A stretch of 64,000 nt of DNA from Ephydatia muelleri (Eukaryota > Porifera > Demospongiae > Spongillida > Spongillidae): assembly GCA_013339895.1 (NCBI GenBank), contig JABACO010000007.1:2286829-2350828 (forward strand), in the 5' to 3' direction. Under the pieces are notes generated by a model, which saw nothing but the letters and a program-made list of their open reading frames with translations, did not search any database and was not told the DNA's origin. Shown here piece by piece: positions 1 to 12,162 of this stretch (the stretch's first letter is position 1; every line of letters starts with the position of its first letter). A program made the translations under genes and the position numbers.

Positions 1-224
1 AAAGGACATTGCATTGTTTTTACTTGGTGTCCCTTCCTTGAGACACCAAGAAAGGTTGTCTCGAAATGTACGCACTGATGTATAGTGATGCAGTGGTGTT
101 CTCTTCACCTAGGCATGCAAGAAGCTCTTGTGCAATCTGTCTGAGCTGCCACTTGTGTCAGCTGGAAGACGTTCTACCACCATCAGCTTCTTGTTACACT
201 GCAGTATGACCTTGTGCTGCTGAC

Positions 225-745
225 AGACCAAGTGGCTGTGTACCGTGCAGTCATGACTCAACAGTCAAGTTTGATGGATTGTGGGGATTACATAGAGCTT
301 TTTACACAGCAAAATGATGATAGATACTTCAATTGAGTACAATGTGTTTGTAAGGTGCTTCTCTATATAGATACTGTACGGAGTATTGTTAGCTGTAAAG
401 GACAGTACTTATTGCCTTGTTCAGAGCTTTCAGCAGCTACAGTCATTTGGTGGAACATCACTTTTGAACGAATATGACTGCCCTCAATTAGACCTAACCA
501 CTACTATCTTACTATCTTCAGCACACCAGGAAAGAGTATCAAAAGAGCAGTTTCCACAGTACATGATTTTGATACAAACTGTTGCTTTAAGCGGACTGAG
601 ACAGTGGAAAACTTTGAACGTCAAGAAACTGTGCAGCCAAAACTTGTATTTGAACATGACACATCTTATTGTTTTAACCTGTACTGTGCGCTTTAAAAAT
701 AGAAATTCCATATACGGAAAGCACCGCTGTAACAGTTATGAATGA
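225..745 (+). pseudogene. Exon-like segments of an unrecognised gene, copy 1
   Basis: The stretch holds short open segments, including one ending CGDYIELF (about 280-310) and another containing GGTSLLNEYDC (about 440-480). Both have recognisable relatives 3 kb downstream (CGEYIQL and GGQTLLNEYNC near 3300 and 3490), in the same order and spacing. Similarity at protein level, with stops between the pieces, suggests two copies of exons from one gene, at least partly decayed. I do not recognise the family. The open frame to 745 could equally be chance in its second half. Confidence 0.3.
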
Positions 746-779
746 AATTAACAACTGGGTAAACAATATCATATAAGGG

Positions 780-1180
780 AGGATAACCTCTGATCTGTGT
801 ATGTGATGCATATATGTTTACAAATCTGGTACAAATTGTAGCGATTATCTGGTACAGTCTGCTTGCTATCATACCTTGGTACAGATATACTATGTACCAG
901 GTATGACGTCATGCATGATACACATGCATATAGGTTCAGGAAATACACAGCCAATTCTCAACATATCTGTAACATATATGTCGTAGGCAACAAATCTAGT
1001 ACAGATTGATGACAACATGTGTACCATGGCTGGCTGCTATATATACTCCTTTATTACATCCTGCTACATACTTGATACTACACTATATGATACATATTGT
1101 TGCTATCGTTCTGTTCCAATTTTAACAATATGTACCAGATCTTAAAAATCATAGCTGTTCCTGTATGTACCATATAATAA
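780..1180. repeat. Cluster of TGTACC/GGTACA motifs
   Basis: About eight copies of the self-complementary core TGGTACA/TGTACCA occur in AT-rich DNA here, with a few more at 3790-3860. No gene is evident. It may be a degenerate repeat; no function can be assigned. Confidence 0.3.
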
Positions 1181-1399
1181 ATCTTGTAGGATTTGATTTA
1201 AAATCCCCACTTTATTAATGGATGCACTTGCAGAGAGCAACAGGAGCGCTTGATGTGGACGGAGTGACTGATGGTCCAGAAGCGCGAATTCTTAGACCTC
1301 CTTGAGTTGACGATCAGGTCCAGACAGAGTAGTACGTACGGGTGAGTGAATCAACGAGCACGTGTATGATTTGAATTAATTCTCCTCGGCATACTGGTC

Positions 1400-1828
1400 A
1401 TGTCAAAGCTCACCGGCAAGTATATACTTGTGGTTAAATGCTGTGACAAGTTGTGCGTTGTGTTCGATGTTTGCCAAATAGCTCCCTATAAATGTGAACC
1501 ATGCTGCAATCAGATGTTTCCCTACCCCTTAAAGTACATACAGCACATCGCTGGGCGTCTTCACAAATTATTTATTAAAAGCCTTGCAATTCACCCATCC
1601 ACCAGTACGCAAATGAAGAGATTGGACTTTCTGATTCAGAAACATCAGAAGATATATGTACGGCGTGATTTTAACATTGAGAACGAAGCTGAAGATATAG
1701 CTGCTAGAAGACATTTTCGAGGAGACGAACGACTGATAAGGCTGGGCAAAGCATTGGAAGTTATTTTCCTTTTCCTTCGAAGATCTTCGCTACTTGCTGG
1801 TAAACAGTCCGCGCATCCCATGTTATGA
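1400..1828 (+). CDS. Unrecognised 142-aa open frame
   Basis: An uninterrupted frame of 142 codons starting at an ATG. It has several cysteines in the first third (CC-DKLC, CEPCC) and a basic, helix-like second half. I do not recognise it. There is no clear promoter or splice context, and an AT-rich inverted repeat (aaaattaacaatttttaaaattgttaat) lies just after the stop. It may be an exon, a single-exon gene or chance. Confidence 0.2.
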   Translation: MSKLTGKYILVVKCCDKLCVVFDVCQIAPYKCEPCCNQMFPYPLKYIQHIAGRLHKLFIKSLAIHPSTSTQMKRLDFLIQKHQKIYVRRDFNIENEAEDIAARRHFRGDERLIRLGKALEVIFLFLRRSSLLAGKQSAHPML

Positions 1829-3235
1829 TTTTAAAATTAACAATTTTTAAAATTGTTAATAGTAATTTTCCCCAGGGAGAAAAGAGTATTTGTGACAATT
1901 TAAACACGAAGTCTATCTGGTGGTAGTTGCTCCACTGCTATGCACTGTCTGTGACAACCCAATGGCCTCACAACTCTGTGATAATCTGGTGGGTGGTACT
2001 GCTATAATGTTGGGCCAGCGTCGTTATGATTGTAGACCAGCTTTTTGAAATTACAATTTGCTGTGTGTATTATCCAGACAGAGAGAGCTATTAACCCTGA
2101 TGTGGTATATGAGATGAGAACAGCAAGCAGTGCTCTGCGGCAGATTATACGCGCTCATCATACATGCAGAATGAGACTAAGTTGAAAAGTGAAAGGAAGC
2201 TTGAAACCCTTTGCTTCACATACTAGCTGACATATATCAGTAAGAAAGTAACACATAAATCCCATTTTAGTAGGAGCACTCCCATTGAAGTTCTTCATAC
2301 CTTGGTGCTAGGCGCTACTAAATATGTACTGCAGGAGCTTCTGCCGGTGATGATGATGCCAGGCAGAAGAAAGATATATTGGCAGTCTAAGGGCTTTTAA
2401 CAATATGGGTGAAGCTTTATGGGAATGTCTGCCAGAAAGCCTGGGCACAGATGGCCATTTCTATAATACCTAGATGAAGGACAGAAGGCTGTATTGTTGT
2501 GTTATCTAAGGTACTGCATGGACATTTTTTGAAAATAATTTTTTCAACGTGCCGGCATCTCTTTACATTTAGGATCTCTATGCAACACATCTGAGTACTG
2601 AGTGGCAGAGTGTGTGCCAAGGAATTTGTCGATGCTGTTAAACACCACATGCCACATCTGCTTCAAAGGAGGAAAACACACCTCCTTCTTTACTTGATAC
2701 AATGCATGAATGAATTTGGGCCATTTTCTGCATTCAATGCTGAATGGTATGTGTGTCTATGGCTTGTACAATTATCCTAACCACAAGTGTAGATTTGAGT
2801 CTTTTAAATTCTAAATTGAGAGCTTTATGGGAAACAGACAATTTCCAAGCCATGACATAGCACACCATTCTCTATCCAGCAACAATTGCTGCCATGGTGG
2901 CTGAAAAGAAAGGTAATTATATTTAAATGTCTTGTATTCCAATTAAAGTGCTTTCTTTCAAGGTGTGACAAGGGATTTAAAAAACATAAGCTCCACACAA
3001 TGTGTGGTTTTCCAATTCAAGAGCTCCTGCCTCATAGCACATAGATCAGCAAAGAGCCGAAAGAAAGGTTAGAGTTTAAGAGATGTGCATGCATCATGTG
3101 GCGCTCACTTCTTAGGCTATGAAGTACTCCTATAGTTTGTCCTCTTTGCAACTCGTATCTGATTGTAAAAAAACGACCACACTACAGAACTTGCAGCATT
3201 TGTCATATCAAGTTAAGCTTACTGGAGTCACTTGC
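1829..3235. other. No supported gene
   Basis: AT-rich sequence with short open frames only. Nothing here resembles a known family by eye. Confidence 0.4.
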
Positions 3236-3239
3236 ACCA

Positions 3240-3640
3240 ACAATGCTTCAGGCTGTAGTGCAGTTGTAACTTGAGACTTTTCTACTGCCAATTGTGGGGA
3301 GTACATCCAGCTTGTTAACACCAAATGCTGAGGTACACGTAGATATTATGTGATCTTCAATAATAGCACTTGCATTTATAGACGCAATATGGAAATATGG
3401 AATTCTACACTTGGAGTGTTTAAAACGTCAGGTGGCATGACATTGCTTAGTCCAAGGGTTCAACTCACTACTGTCAGCTGGAGGGCAAACCTTGCTAAAT
3501 GAATACAACTGTCTCTCTTCTCGAGCTCAGCAATGTCACCACTTCAGTGACAACATCTGTGTCTGTCTAGCAACACATGTGTATTCCAAGAAGGCAGATC
3601 ATGGAAAGAGAAGAAATCGTGTGCAATATGCTAGATTGTC
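3240..3640 (+). pseudogene. Exon-like segments of an unrecognised gene, copy 2
   Basis: This stretch contains CGEYIQL near 3300 and GGQTLLNEYNC near 3490, matching the order of the segments at 225-745. Stops and frame changes separate the pieces. It is either a set of short exons or a decayed copy; the family is unknown to me. Confidence 0.3.
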
Positions 3641-4001
3641 ATGACTGGACCAATAGATTACATTTCTGTAATGTGTATTAAACTACTGGCAGGACATTGG
3701 TTTTTAATATCATTTAATCGAAATATTATTATCATAGTAATCCTGAAATATATATGTTTCATATATGACACATATTGATGTATCAGACTGTTGTTTACAG
3801 TCTGTACCAGATGACTGCTGAACATATATGTACCAATACGTGATAACATTGTTTGGTACAGAAATGATTACATTCTGACCGACCGTATTGGCTGTGTGCC
3901 ATTTTGGCTGTGTACGGTATTCTAGGATATACGGTGTATATTGTTTGGCGTGTACGTTTCAACAGTGAGACGCTTTAGCTTGTGCCCCAATAACCGGGTC
4001 G

Positions 4002-5738
4002 TTGTTTTTTTGTTCAGAACAGGTACATATTTTTTTTGAGCAAGCTATTGGCTACATGGATGACGTAGCAATACTCGTGTGCGGAAAGACTGGAGTTGGA
4101 AAGTCGACGCTGGTCAATTCTATTTTTCGTGCAGATCTCGTACCTGCTGGTGGCCCTGGATCAAGATCGGAACCGTCCACAGCAGCACTTGACCCGGTGA
4201 CGTCACGAATCGAAGAAGTCACTGGAAATGTTAGGGGAGCAAATATCAGGGTGTTTGACTCACCTGGACTTCAAGACGGCACCGATCGCGATGATGAGTA
4301 CCTTGACATGATGAGTAAAGTGGTTGACCGCTCTGATCTGGTTCTCTACTGTTTCGAGATGACAGCAAGTAGATGGCTTGCAGCAGATCAAATAGCTATT
4401 GAATTGATTACCAAAAGGTTTGGAGTAGAGTTCTGGTCTAAGAGTGTCGTTATTCTTACTAAAGCAAATCAGTTTCAGTTTTCCAAACGCACCAAAAACC
4501 CTCAAAAGCAAGCAGAGTGGTGTGCTTATTGTGAAAAGGCCTTCCTTGATATAATGGCCACCTTCAAGAAGAAACTTGAGGCTCTATTGCCTAAAGAACA
4601 CTATAAAATAATCGAAAGCATACCTGTCATTGCAGCAGGAGGCAATGAAGATGATCCTGAGGATCGCACCCTATTATTTGTTGCACCAGATGTCAAAGAC
4701 CAAGACTACTTGGCTGAAATGTGGGTGAAATGTTTACTTAGACTCCCACCAAATGAAAAACGCTTGGCATTCCTCATAGCAGCCGATTTTGAAGAAATAA
4801 GATCAAAAGAAGTAGACCTAACAGACATCAAATCACAAGAGGAAGAATTACGAGATAGTATCAGTGCAGCTAATATTGAAGAAATGGAATCAAAAGAAGA
4901 CTCAACAGACATTAAATCACAAGAGAAAAATTTACGAGTTAGTCAAACTGCTAACTTTTTACAAGAGGAAAAATTACGACATAATATCAGAGCAGCCAAT
5001 GTTGAAGAAATGACATCAAAAGAAGACTTAACATCACAAGATCCAGTTGGTCAAACTGCATTATCTGCTAACTTTTTACAAGAGGAAAGGTTACAACATT
5101 GTATCAGAGCAGCCGATTTGGAATCAAAAGAAGACTTAACAGGCATTAAATCACAAGACAAAAATTTACAAGATAATCGAACTGCAATATCTGCAAACCT
5201 TTTACAAGAGGAAAATTTTTTTGATAGTATCAGGGCAGCAGCTAATTTTGAAAAAATGAAATCGAAAGAAGACTTACCAAGGAATCAAACTGCATTATCT
5301 GCTAACTTGTCAGCCAAGCTTGTAGCTGACTCTTCATCTGCACAGTCAGCAACAGCACCAAAGTCATATCCTACAGCAAAAAAAAATGATGTCCAGATAA
5401 ATCTTAATGCTAAACAAACAGAAGAAGCAATTAAGGCCAAATCTGAGTCACTGTCATTTGGAAAATTATTAGTGGGTACTATTACCTCATGTGCTGCTAC
5501 AGGGGCTGTTATTGGATATAAAATAGAACTTGCAGCTAATGTTGTCACTCTCTTTATCCCAGGATTACAGCCCACAAGTTACACACTGACAGTTGGCAGG
5601 GTTGCATTACAACGATTAATGGGTGCTGGTGTTGGTGCTGTTGTTGGTGCTGGTGTTGGTGCTGGTGTTGGTGCTATTGCTGGTACTGTACTTGCAATAA
5701 GGAAATGGATTTCTAGTTCAGGTCATACACATATGTAG
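4002..5738 (+). CDS. GIMAP/AIG1-like GTPase with repeat-rich tail
   Basis: A 578-codon frame. The N-terminal G domain shows G1 GKTGVGKST (residues 28-36), G3 DSPG (86-89) and G4 TKAN (153-156), the pattern of the AIG1/GIMAP/Toc34-like TRAFAC GTPases, which scaffold on membranes and act in immunity or organelle contact in other eukaryotes. Residues about 260-440 are charged, with recurring units of the type LQEE.L...IRAA..EE..SKEDL, probably coiled. The C-terminus (about 485-575) is hydrophobic and Gly/Ala/Val-rich (VGAGVGAGVGA), a plausible membrane segment. The start could be Met1 or Met19; the inverted copy at 30.4-31.8 kb begins at the equivalent of Met19, and a pyrimidine-rich tract ending in AG just upstream could be a splice acceptor. 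No stop or frameshift was seen. The GTPase call is strong, the exact subfamily less so. Confidence 0.8.
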   Translation: MFFCSEQVHIFFEQAIGYMDDVAILVCGKTGVGKSTLVNSIFRADLVPAGGPGSRSEPSTAALDPVTSRIEEVTGNVRGANIRVFDSPGLQDGTDRDDEYLDMMSKVVDRSDLVLYCFEMTASRWLAADQIAIELITKRFGVEFWSKSVVILTKANQFQFSKRTKNPQKQAEWCAYCEKAFLDIMATFKKKLEALLPKEHYKIIESIPVIAAGGNEDDPEDRTLLFVAPDVKDQDYLAEMWVKCLLRLPPNEKRLAFLIAADFEEIRSKEVDLTDIKSQEEELRDSISAANIEEMESKEDSTDIKSQEKNLRVSQTANFLQEEKLRHNIRAANVEEMTSKEDLTSQDPVGQTALSANFLQEERLQHCIRAADLESKEDLTGIKSQDKNLQDNRTAISANLLQEENFFDSIRAAANFEKMKSKEDLPRNQTALSANLSAKLVADSSSAQSATAPKSYPTAKKNDVQINLNAKQTEEAIKAKSESLSFGKLLVGTITSCAATGAVIGYKIELAANVVTLFIPGLQPTSYTLTVGRVALQRLMGAGVGAVVGAGVGAGVGAIAGTVLAIRKWISSSGHTHM

Positions 5739-5740
5739 CC

Positions 5741-6560
5741 CTTTTAGATCATATTTAGTTTTTTTGACCCAATAGCATAAAACATGTTGTATGCAATGTT
5801 AAATTAATCATCAGCATGGCTTTATCAATGTAAAGATTTTTCTGCATCAATACGATAGGATGTATTGTAAATACATGTTAATTTTCGATGTCATTGATTC
5901 AAAATGTGACTCATCCGGAAAATCACAACTTCCAACATTCATGGTGGCTACGTGTTATACTGCCAAAGTTGAATTTTGTTAATGGAAATATTCAAGTTCT
6001 GATGCATTCATCTGAATACATAGAGTTTTAATAACTTCTGATATTTTTACCAACCGGACAAGAGTTGCCAAGCTTCAGATATCTTCACGTACTTGATCCG
6101 TAAATAAAATGACCACCTTGATATTGAAATTTTTAATTTGGGAAGCCAAAGTAGTTGGCACTGATGTACACACACAAGAAAGGTTTTAATTATGGTATCA
6201 GTTGTAACTCATAGCTCTCCAACGAGCGTTTCAGTTGCCAGGTTTATAGTACACTGAAGTATTTTTGACGAGGTGCATATCATACCTGCGATTGTAATAG
6301 AATCAGGTACATGTATACACGATTAAGTTCATACCATTTTAAAATGGTGGCTGACCATTGAGACATCGTACATTTGGCAAAACACTTATGGTCGGGTAGT
6401 TGCAATGCAATAAAGCCTGCAGTTTTAACTGTAAGTACAAGTACAGAGTGCACACGTGAGGTTACAAGTGGGATTAAAACTCTTTTCGTTTGGCGTGAAA
6501 TTTACTTCTTAAGACCCTGGCTAGATGATACCATAAGTGTTCTTAAAAACAGCCAGACAA
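5741..6560. other. No supported gene
   Basis: 3' flank of the GTPase gene. AT-rich, with only short open frames. Confidence 0.4.
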
Positions 6561-6697
6561 CACCTCGCTACTGAGTGCCATGCTTGATCTTGTTTCACAA
6601 CCCCGTTGCCCTCTACTGGTGTGGCTAGGCCTAGTACGGAGCCTTCAGTGGCTTGATCGTTCATGGAAACAGCCAGTATTGTGTACTAACACTTTGA

Positions 6698-6872
6698 ACA
6701 CAGAGGTTCTGGTCATCCGGGTCATCATCTCCTACGTATATTTCTATAACAAAGTACCGGACCCCCAAAGCACAATCAAACTGTACACCTGCTTCGGAGG
6801 TGTCCGGTACTTTGTTATAGAAACATACATAGACGATGATGACCCGGATGACCGGAACCTTTGTGTGGTGGA
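6698..6872. mobile_element. MITE-like hairpin
   Basis: Two arms of about 60 bp, starting near GGTTCTGGTCATCCGGG and ending CCCGGATGACCGGAACC, are inverted repeats around a loop of about 45 bp. The outer ends extend into matching CACA.AGG. The open frames across it on both strands are by-products of the symmetry. A target duplication was not resolved. Confidence 0.6.
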
Positions 6873-7060
6873 GCACAAAGCCATGAGTCTCTGCCAGGGC
6901 TTGGTCCTACAATGCTGCTACAAACCATGTCCTGCAGTGATATTACTGATCATCACATTGTGGTTCATTTATGTAGTGAGAACTGTTGTCAGGATTCGCT
7001 TTGATTGCCCATACTGCAAGGAGGTCGCACATTGGCTCATACTATACTGCAAATAAAAAA

Positions 7061-7200
7061 GTGTGAAGGTCACCCGTTTTGTGGTGTGACGGCTGGTAGC
7101 CAATAGGCACTCCAAATCAGGTGTGACCTTCACACCGAATATATAAACGGGTGAAATCACTCTTAAAAAGTGGTAATTTCACGCCGTCTAATGGGTGATT
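7061..7200. repeat. Short inverted and direct repeats (GTGAAGGTCAC / GTGACCTTCAC)
   Basis: GTGTGAAGGTCAC at 7061 is mirrored by GTGTGACCTTCAC at 7121. Related units GGGTGAAATCAC and GGGTGATTTCA follow. This is probably the edge of a degenerate inverted-repeat element. Confidence 0.35.
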
Positions 7201-7453
7201 TCATTCCATCGCAGAGCCAGTATTAATAACCAGAATTATAATTATATAAAGTCAAACAAAAATAATAACACAGTATGAAAAAGAATGTTTATAACACAAA
7301 ATAGCAAGTGTTCCTTCATGGAGGCTGTATGACAGGCCTGTGTCCCACACACATCCATGTTGCTGTTCACGTCCAAGGAGAGAGCTGAGCTAGAGGGTAG
7401 GTAGTATAAGTAGCGCGCCTTTTTCAATTCTTGATTCTTCTTCTTATTATTTT

Positions 7454-7455
<2 letters not shown>

Positions 7456-7493
<38 letters not shown>

Positions 7494-7522
7494 TGTGTGC
7501 AGAGAACATATACATGATCTCT

Positions 7523-7562
<40 letters not shown>

Positions 7563-7680
7563 GGTGGGTGGGGGGGGGACAGTGTATCCTAAAGGGGGAC
7601 AGCGTGTACTAGGATGGGATGTCTGGGGGGTCACTGTATCCGGGGGGGGGGGGACACTGTATCCGGGGGGACTCGCTATC
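7456..7680. repeat. GT microsatellites and G-rich tract
   Basis: Two (GT)n runs (7457-7490 and 7523-7555) are followed by GGGGG-rich sequence containing units such as GGGGGACAGTGTATCC. The long open frames here are low-complexity artefacts. Confidence 0.85.
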
Positions 7681-8594
7681 CTAGTTACACCAGTACCCTG
7701 AATGGGACAATGAACTTTACTCGTATAAATATGTGTACTTCTAAGTAATCTGGCGTAGCATATACCCTCCGGCAAATAAACGTGGCTGTGCTATGCCACA
7801 CTATAGCGTGGAAATGTGTCTCATTTTTGCTGCACCATGGCAACGCATCAAACGTTGAAACCGCCAGACTCGACTGAGTTATACCCTTATCTAACAGAAA
7901 TCGTAAGGACTGCACCCATGGTAAAGTTTATGTAGGACAAAACCACCAATCTGACCCTTGATGTAAGCTGGAGGTGTATAGAGCACTCCACCAATTTTCC
8001 ACGTCCCAATACCATGGTCTGCTCTCAAACAGTAACCCCCCTCCCCACGCTCTCTTCTCAACAGCCTCTAGCTCCTCTCTTTCACCATGGTACATGCATG
8101 CATGTCGAACACCTGTTTTAGAGGACAAGTGGGAGGAGATTAACGAACCACCTGTACTTTGTACTCCAGCTTACAACGATTTTTTTTTCACACTGCCAAT
8201 CAAATACTAGACAGCCTACACAATGACCACAGTGCTGTATGTACTACATTTCATAATTGCATAGATCTTTAAAAAAACTCCAGTGGTTGGAAAGCAACTG
8301 ATGGTATGTAGAAAACAAATGGCTTAAAACAAAACAAAAATCATGTAACACCAAACTTACCTGTTTTCGAATAGAGAACGTGCTTATCCTAAGGTCATGC
8401 ATGCGCAATGAAATATAGCATGACCTCAAAAGTTTGATATATTTGTACAATATAGTGAATAATCAAAATGAATCGAGGTGACACATACAGCTAGGGTACA
8501 TTGGATGTCTAAGAATTGAGGAAAGCCAGACAGGACTTTTGAGTAGTTCCAAAGAGTGCACAGTATTTACTGTCCAACACAAGCACATTGGACA

Positions 8595-9110
8595 TATGGA
8601 ACATGTGTTTCTGTATGTGTGAATGTGTATGTGTGTACATGTACGCATACACACACATGAATTATACACATACACACATATAAACACACATGTGCATGTG
8701 TGTTTATATGTGTGCATGTGTGTGTGTGCATGTGTGTACATATTAGTATATTTGTGTGCCTGTGTATGTGTGTGCATGTGTATGTGTGCGCATGTGTATG
8801 TGTGTATGCATATGTGTGCACGTGCATGTGTGTGCATGTGTGTGTATGCGTGTGTGCATGTGTGTATGTGTATGTGTGTGTATGTGAGTCATGAGTGCGT
8901 CCGTGTGTGTACATGTTGTATGTATGTGTACATTGTGTGTATGTGTGTGCATGTGTGTACATGTGTGTGCATGTGTGTACATGTGTGTGCATGTGTGTAC
9001 ATGTGTGTGCATGTGTGTACATGTGTGTACATTTGTGTAGGTGTGTGTGCATGTGTGTACATGTGTGTGCATGTATGTGCATGTGTGTACATTTGTGTGC
9101 ATGCCCGTAG
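8595..9110. repeat. GTGTGCATGTGTGTACAT-type compound microsatellite
   Basis: A tandem array dominated by alternating GTGTGTGCAT and GTGTGTACAT units. All open frames in both strands are repeat artefacts. Confidence 0.9.
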
Positions 9111-9371
9111 CCAGGGGGGTCAAGGTCCGCTAATGGGAGTACAGTCCAGGCTCCCTGACTCCGTCTGGTACTGGCTCGGTACGGGTAGTATCTGTTGGGG
9201 CTGTAGCGTTGAACTGAAAACCATCGGTTGATCGACCACCCCTTTGGTTGTATCGGCTGAAAGCAGACAGCGCCCACCTTTCATATCAAGCAACCCACCA
9301 CGGCCACCGCCCACTAGTTAGGTCCAAATTTATTGTTTTCCAAACTTCCCCATTTCCAACTGGCTACGGGC

Positions 9372-9545
9372 CCGTGTGTGTGTGTGCATGTGAGTATGTG
9401 TGTGTGTGTGTGTGTGCACTGTGTATGTGTGTATGTGTGTGTACATGCATGTGTGTGCACTGTGTATGTGTGTATGTGTGTGTACATGCATGTGTGGTTA
9501 TGTGTATGTGTGTATGTGTGTGTGTGTAAATGTGTGTGGGTGCAC
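9372..9545. repeat. GT/GCAT compound microsatellite
   Basis: Same composition as the array 250 bp upstream, including a direct duplication of a unit of about 50 bp (CACTGTGTATGTGTGTATG...). No coding sequence is supported. Confidence 0.85.
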
Positions 9546-9599
9546 AAAAATGATATTTAACCCCACAACAACACTGTACCAGAGTCACTACAAAATGCT

Positions 9600-10208
9600 G
9601 TCACTAGTGCAGTGCTTTAGCCTACCCTTAAGGCAGCACAACAGTGTTGGGCAGCATTCATTAAGCATTTTTCATTTTTGCTTCTTGCTATCAGGATCTG
9701 CATGCGGTATATGTAGCCGCATACTGCATGAACACTTTTAGCATACACCAAATCTTCAAGCTGCAACCTGTGAAACATATTTCTTAAGTGATATTAAATA
9801 CATACACATGACTAATAATGTATTTATTCCCATGTCATTTTACTAGGGTGTGGTCTAAATAGAATCCAGATGGAATTTTAATACACTGTTACTGTACAAG
9901 CGTAGCCACGCTAGGCCTACTTAACCTTCACTCTCAGCACAAAACGGCATGCAGGATAAAAAACAAGCTTGCATGCTGCTTGTATCAAAATTGAAATCAA
10001 AGGCTGCATAAATACTACAACAACATCGGTCCACAGTGTACACACTAGTAGGCCCACATGAACACTGCTGCATGGAAGTTGGCACCACATTCCTCAGCAC
10101 ACAAAAACTTGCCGTGCGGCTAGGATAGCAATGAATATCATTTATTGATCTAATTTTGAACGATGCGATGGTCTAGTTTTTTCCTAACCAAGTAAGCGAT
10201 ATTCTAGT
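9600..10208. other. No supported gene
   Basis: Unique-looking sequence with short open frames only. Confidence 0.4.
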
Positions 10209-10577
10209 AATCCTGCACCACAATAGCATCTCCTGAGGTCTGTGCCTCCGAGGACCATGGCTATGTCACACCTGTGAGTCTAACCATAGATAATGGAATT
10301 ACTGGATAGGCAACGCTACGAGTATTGCATACTGACGTCACGCTATAGCGTGACTCGGTTACGCCCTTTTCTTGAACTCGGGTTTCTCATCTTTCTGGAG
10401 GTTTGAAGTTTCCGTTGGTGACTGTTAGTTTTGATCATCGATGGTGCGTTAGGTGTCTCCTGAGGTCTGTGTCACACATCTGTGCATGTGTCATGGTTGT
10501 GACCCACCCCCTCTGAGGACCGTGGCTATGTCACACCTGTGAGAGTGACAAAAAGCATGCTATTGTGGTGCAGGATT
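10209..10577. mobile_element. MITE-like element with 21-bp perfect terminal repeats
   Basis: A 21-bp sequence beginning AATCCTGCACCACAATAGC at the left end is exactly reverse-complemented at the right end. Inside, a segment containing TCTCCTGAGGTCTGTG and GGCTATGTCACACCTGTGAG occurs twice in direct orientation. There is no coding content. Flanking duplication was not found. Confidence 0.55.
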
Positions 10578-10579
10578 CC

Positions 10580-12160
10580 TTGAACATCCCAAAAGCAGAA
10601 ATGAGTGGATCCACTATGATGATTCAATGATAAGCATAAAACAGCTACCGATTTTAATTCCTCAAGATTAGTTGAGGTTGTAGTGTTACAGCTACAGTAG
10701 TACGACAATATAGCCTTCCAACTTTTAAAAGAATGTATGTCTTGCCAACATCAATGACGAAGGTAAGGGGGTAAATATGTCAGCTGGTATAGTTCTAATT
10801 AATAATACATCTGCAGTCATTTCTTCAAAGACAGTTATTTGTTCAACCCCCCAATGGAGTACTTGTGAGTTAAAATTCATAACATAACAGTATCCTGAAA
10901 TGCCCAAACCAGAACTACAGCAGCCTACCACCACAGATAGAAGCTGAGGTACTATGAGAATAATGCTTTCCCACATTACATGTAGTATGATTGTATTGTT
11001 AAATTTGTACCATAATGTTCCAGTACCAAAGCAAGTCTTCCAACTTGAAAAGAGTGACTTACAGAAACTACTGTTTGATGATCAACTTGACTCAAAAGTA
11101 TGGTGATTGTAAGTGATTAGTTCCTGAAGAAAATTTATATCACAATCCATTTAGATCATTTCTGCTTATACGGAATTATTGCAAGAGGCTGCTACTAAGG
11201 TTTACGTGCAACACACATGTTTTACACATTATAGATTTTTTCAACAGAGTGGGGAAAAAAAAATGACCTTTGACCCAAAATTTATTCCTCTGTTGAAAGC
11301 ACATGGCTACTTATCAGTCAGAATTGAAATATCCGGCATCAGTGAATCTACTTGATGGCATATTGCAATGCATTTTCTACTCTAGGGTGAAGATGTATGC
11401 AGCTATGAGAAATTGCTCTTTCTTGTACACAAACCAAATCATTGGAGTCTACTGGTAAATTGAAGTTTGGTACATGATTTGATTAGGAGATTATACCTTA
11501 TGATGGAAATACGAGGTAGTCTATCCACAAGCACTATTCATTCAAAGCATTGATTCAATGCACTGCTCTGATGATAATGCAATTAACTGGATTTGGTAAG
11601 TGATTTTATAAAAATAACTTATGATAATATGCGCATGAAATTTCTATGTGCTATACACGTAGGCTGTATCTTTGCAATGAAATGCAGCATAGAGCAAAGG
11701 TGCACCTCTGTGATTCTGGCTGGAAGTATGCTGATTCAAAGGTACTACCCAGCACTGACGAGTTTTAATGTACCTTTTAATAAATACACAATTGCTTGTT
11801 TAACAATGCACATGTAGATCAGCAATTCACCAAGGCAGAACAACTCATATGACTGTGGTGTTTTTGTACAGTATGTCTTGTAAGTTTTCCTTTAAAGTTA
11901 TATGAATACATTATTTTACCATGCATAACGTTACATAGGCAGCACGATTGCAAGTTGAAAGTGAAGACTGCATATGCACACAAGTAAACACTAAGCACTG
12001 TAACTAGGCATAATAAAAGCATATCCACAGAACATGATGAGTCGATTCAGGAAGCAAATGGCACATGAATTGTCCATTGGTGCACTGCATCCACTGCAGA
12101 AGGCAGATGATGCAATTCATCCAAGGTTAAAAAAATCCATTATAGTGTGCATGCATATGT
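10580..12160. other. No supported gene
   Basis: AT-rich, with only short open frames and nothing recognised. Confidence 0.4.
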
Positions 12161-12162
12161 AA

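Noticed and set aside
6580-7056. 158-codon frame
   Set aside because: Its first half runs through a hairpin whose complementary frame is also open; composition is typical of chance reading.
7452-9588. Many overlapping open frames of Cys/Val or His/Thr repeats
   Set aside because: They are read-through of GT/CA microsatellites on both strands, with no non-repetitive coding content.
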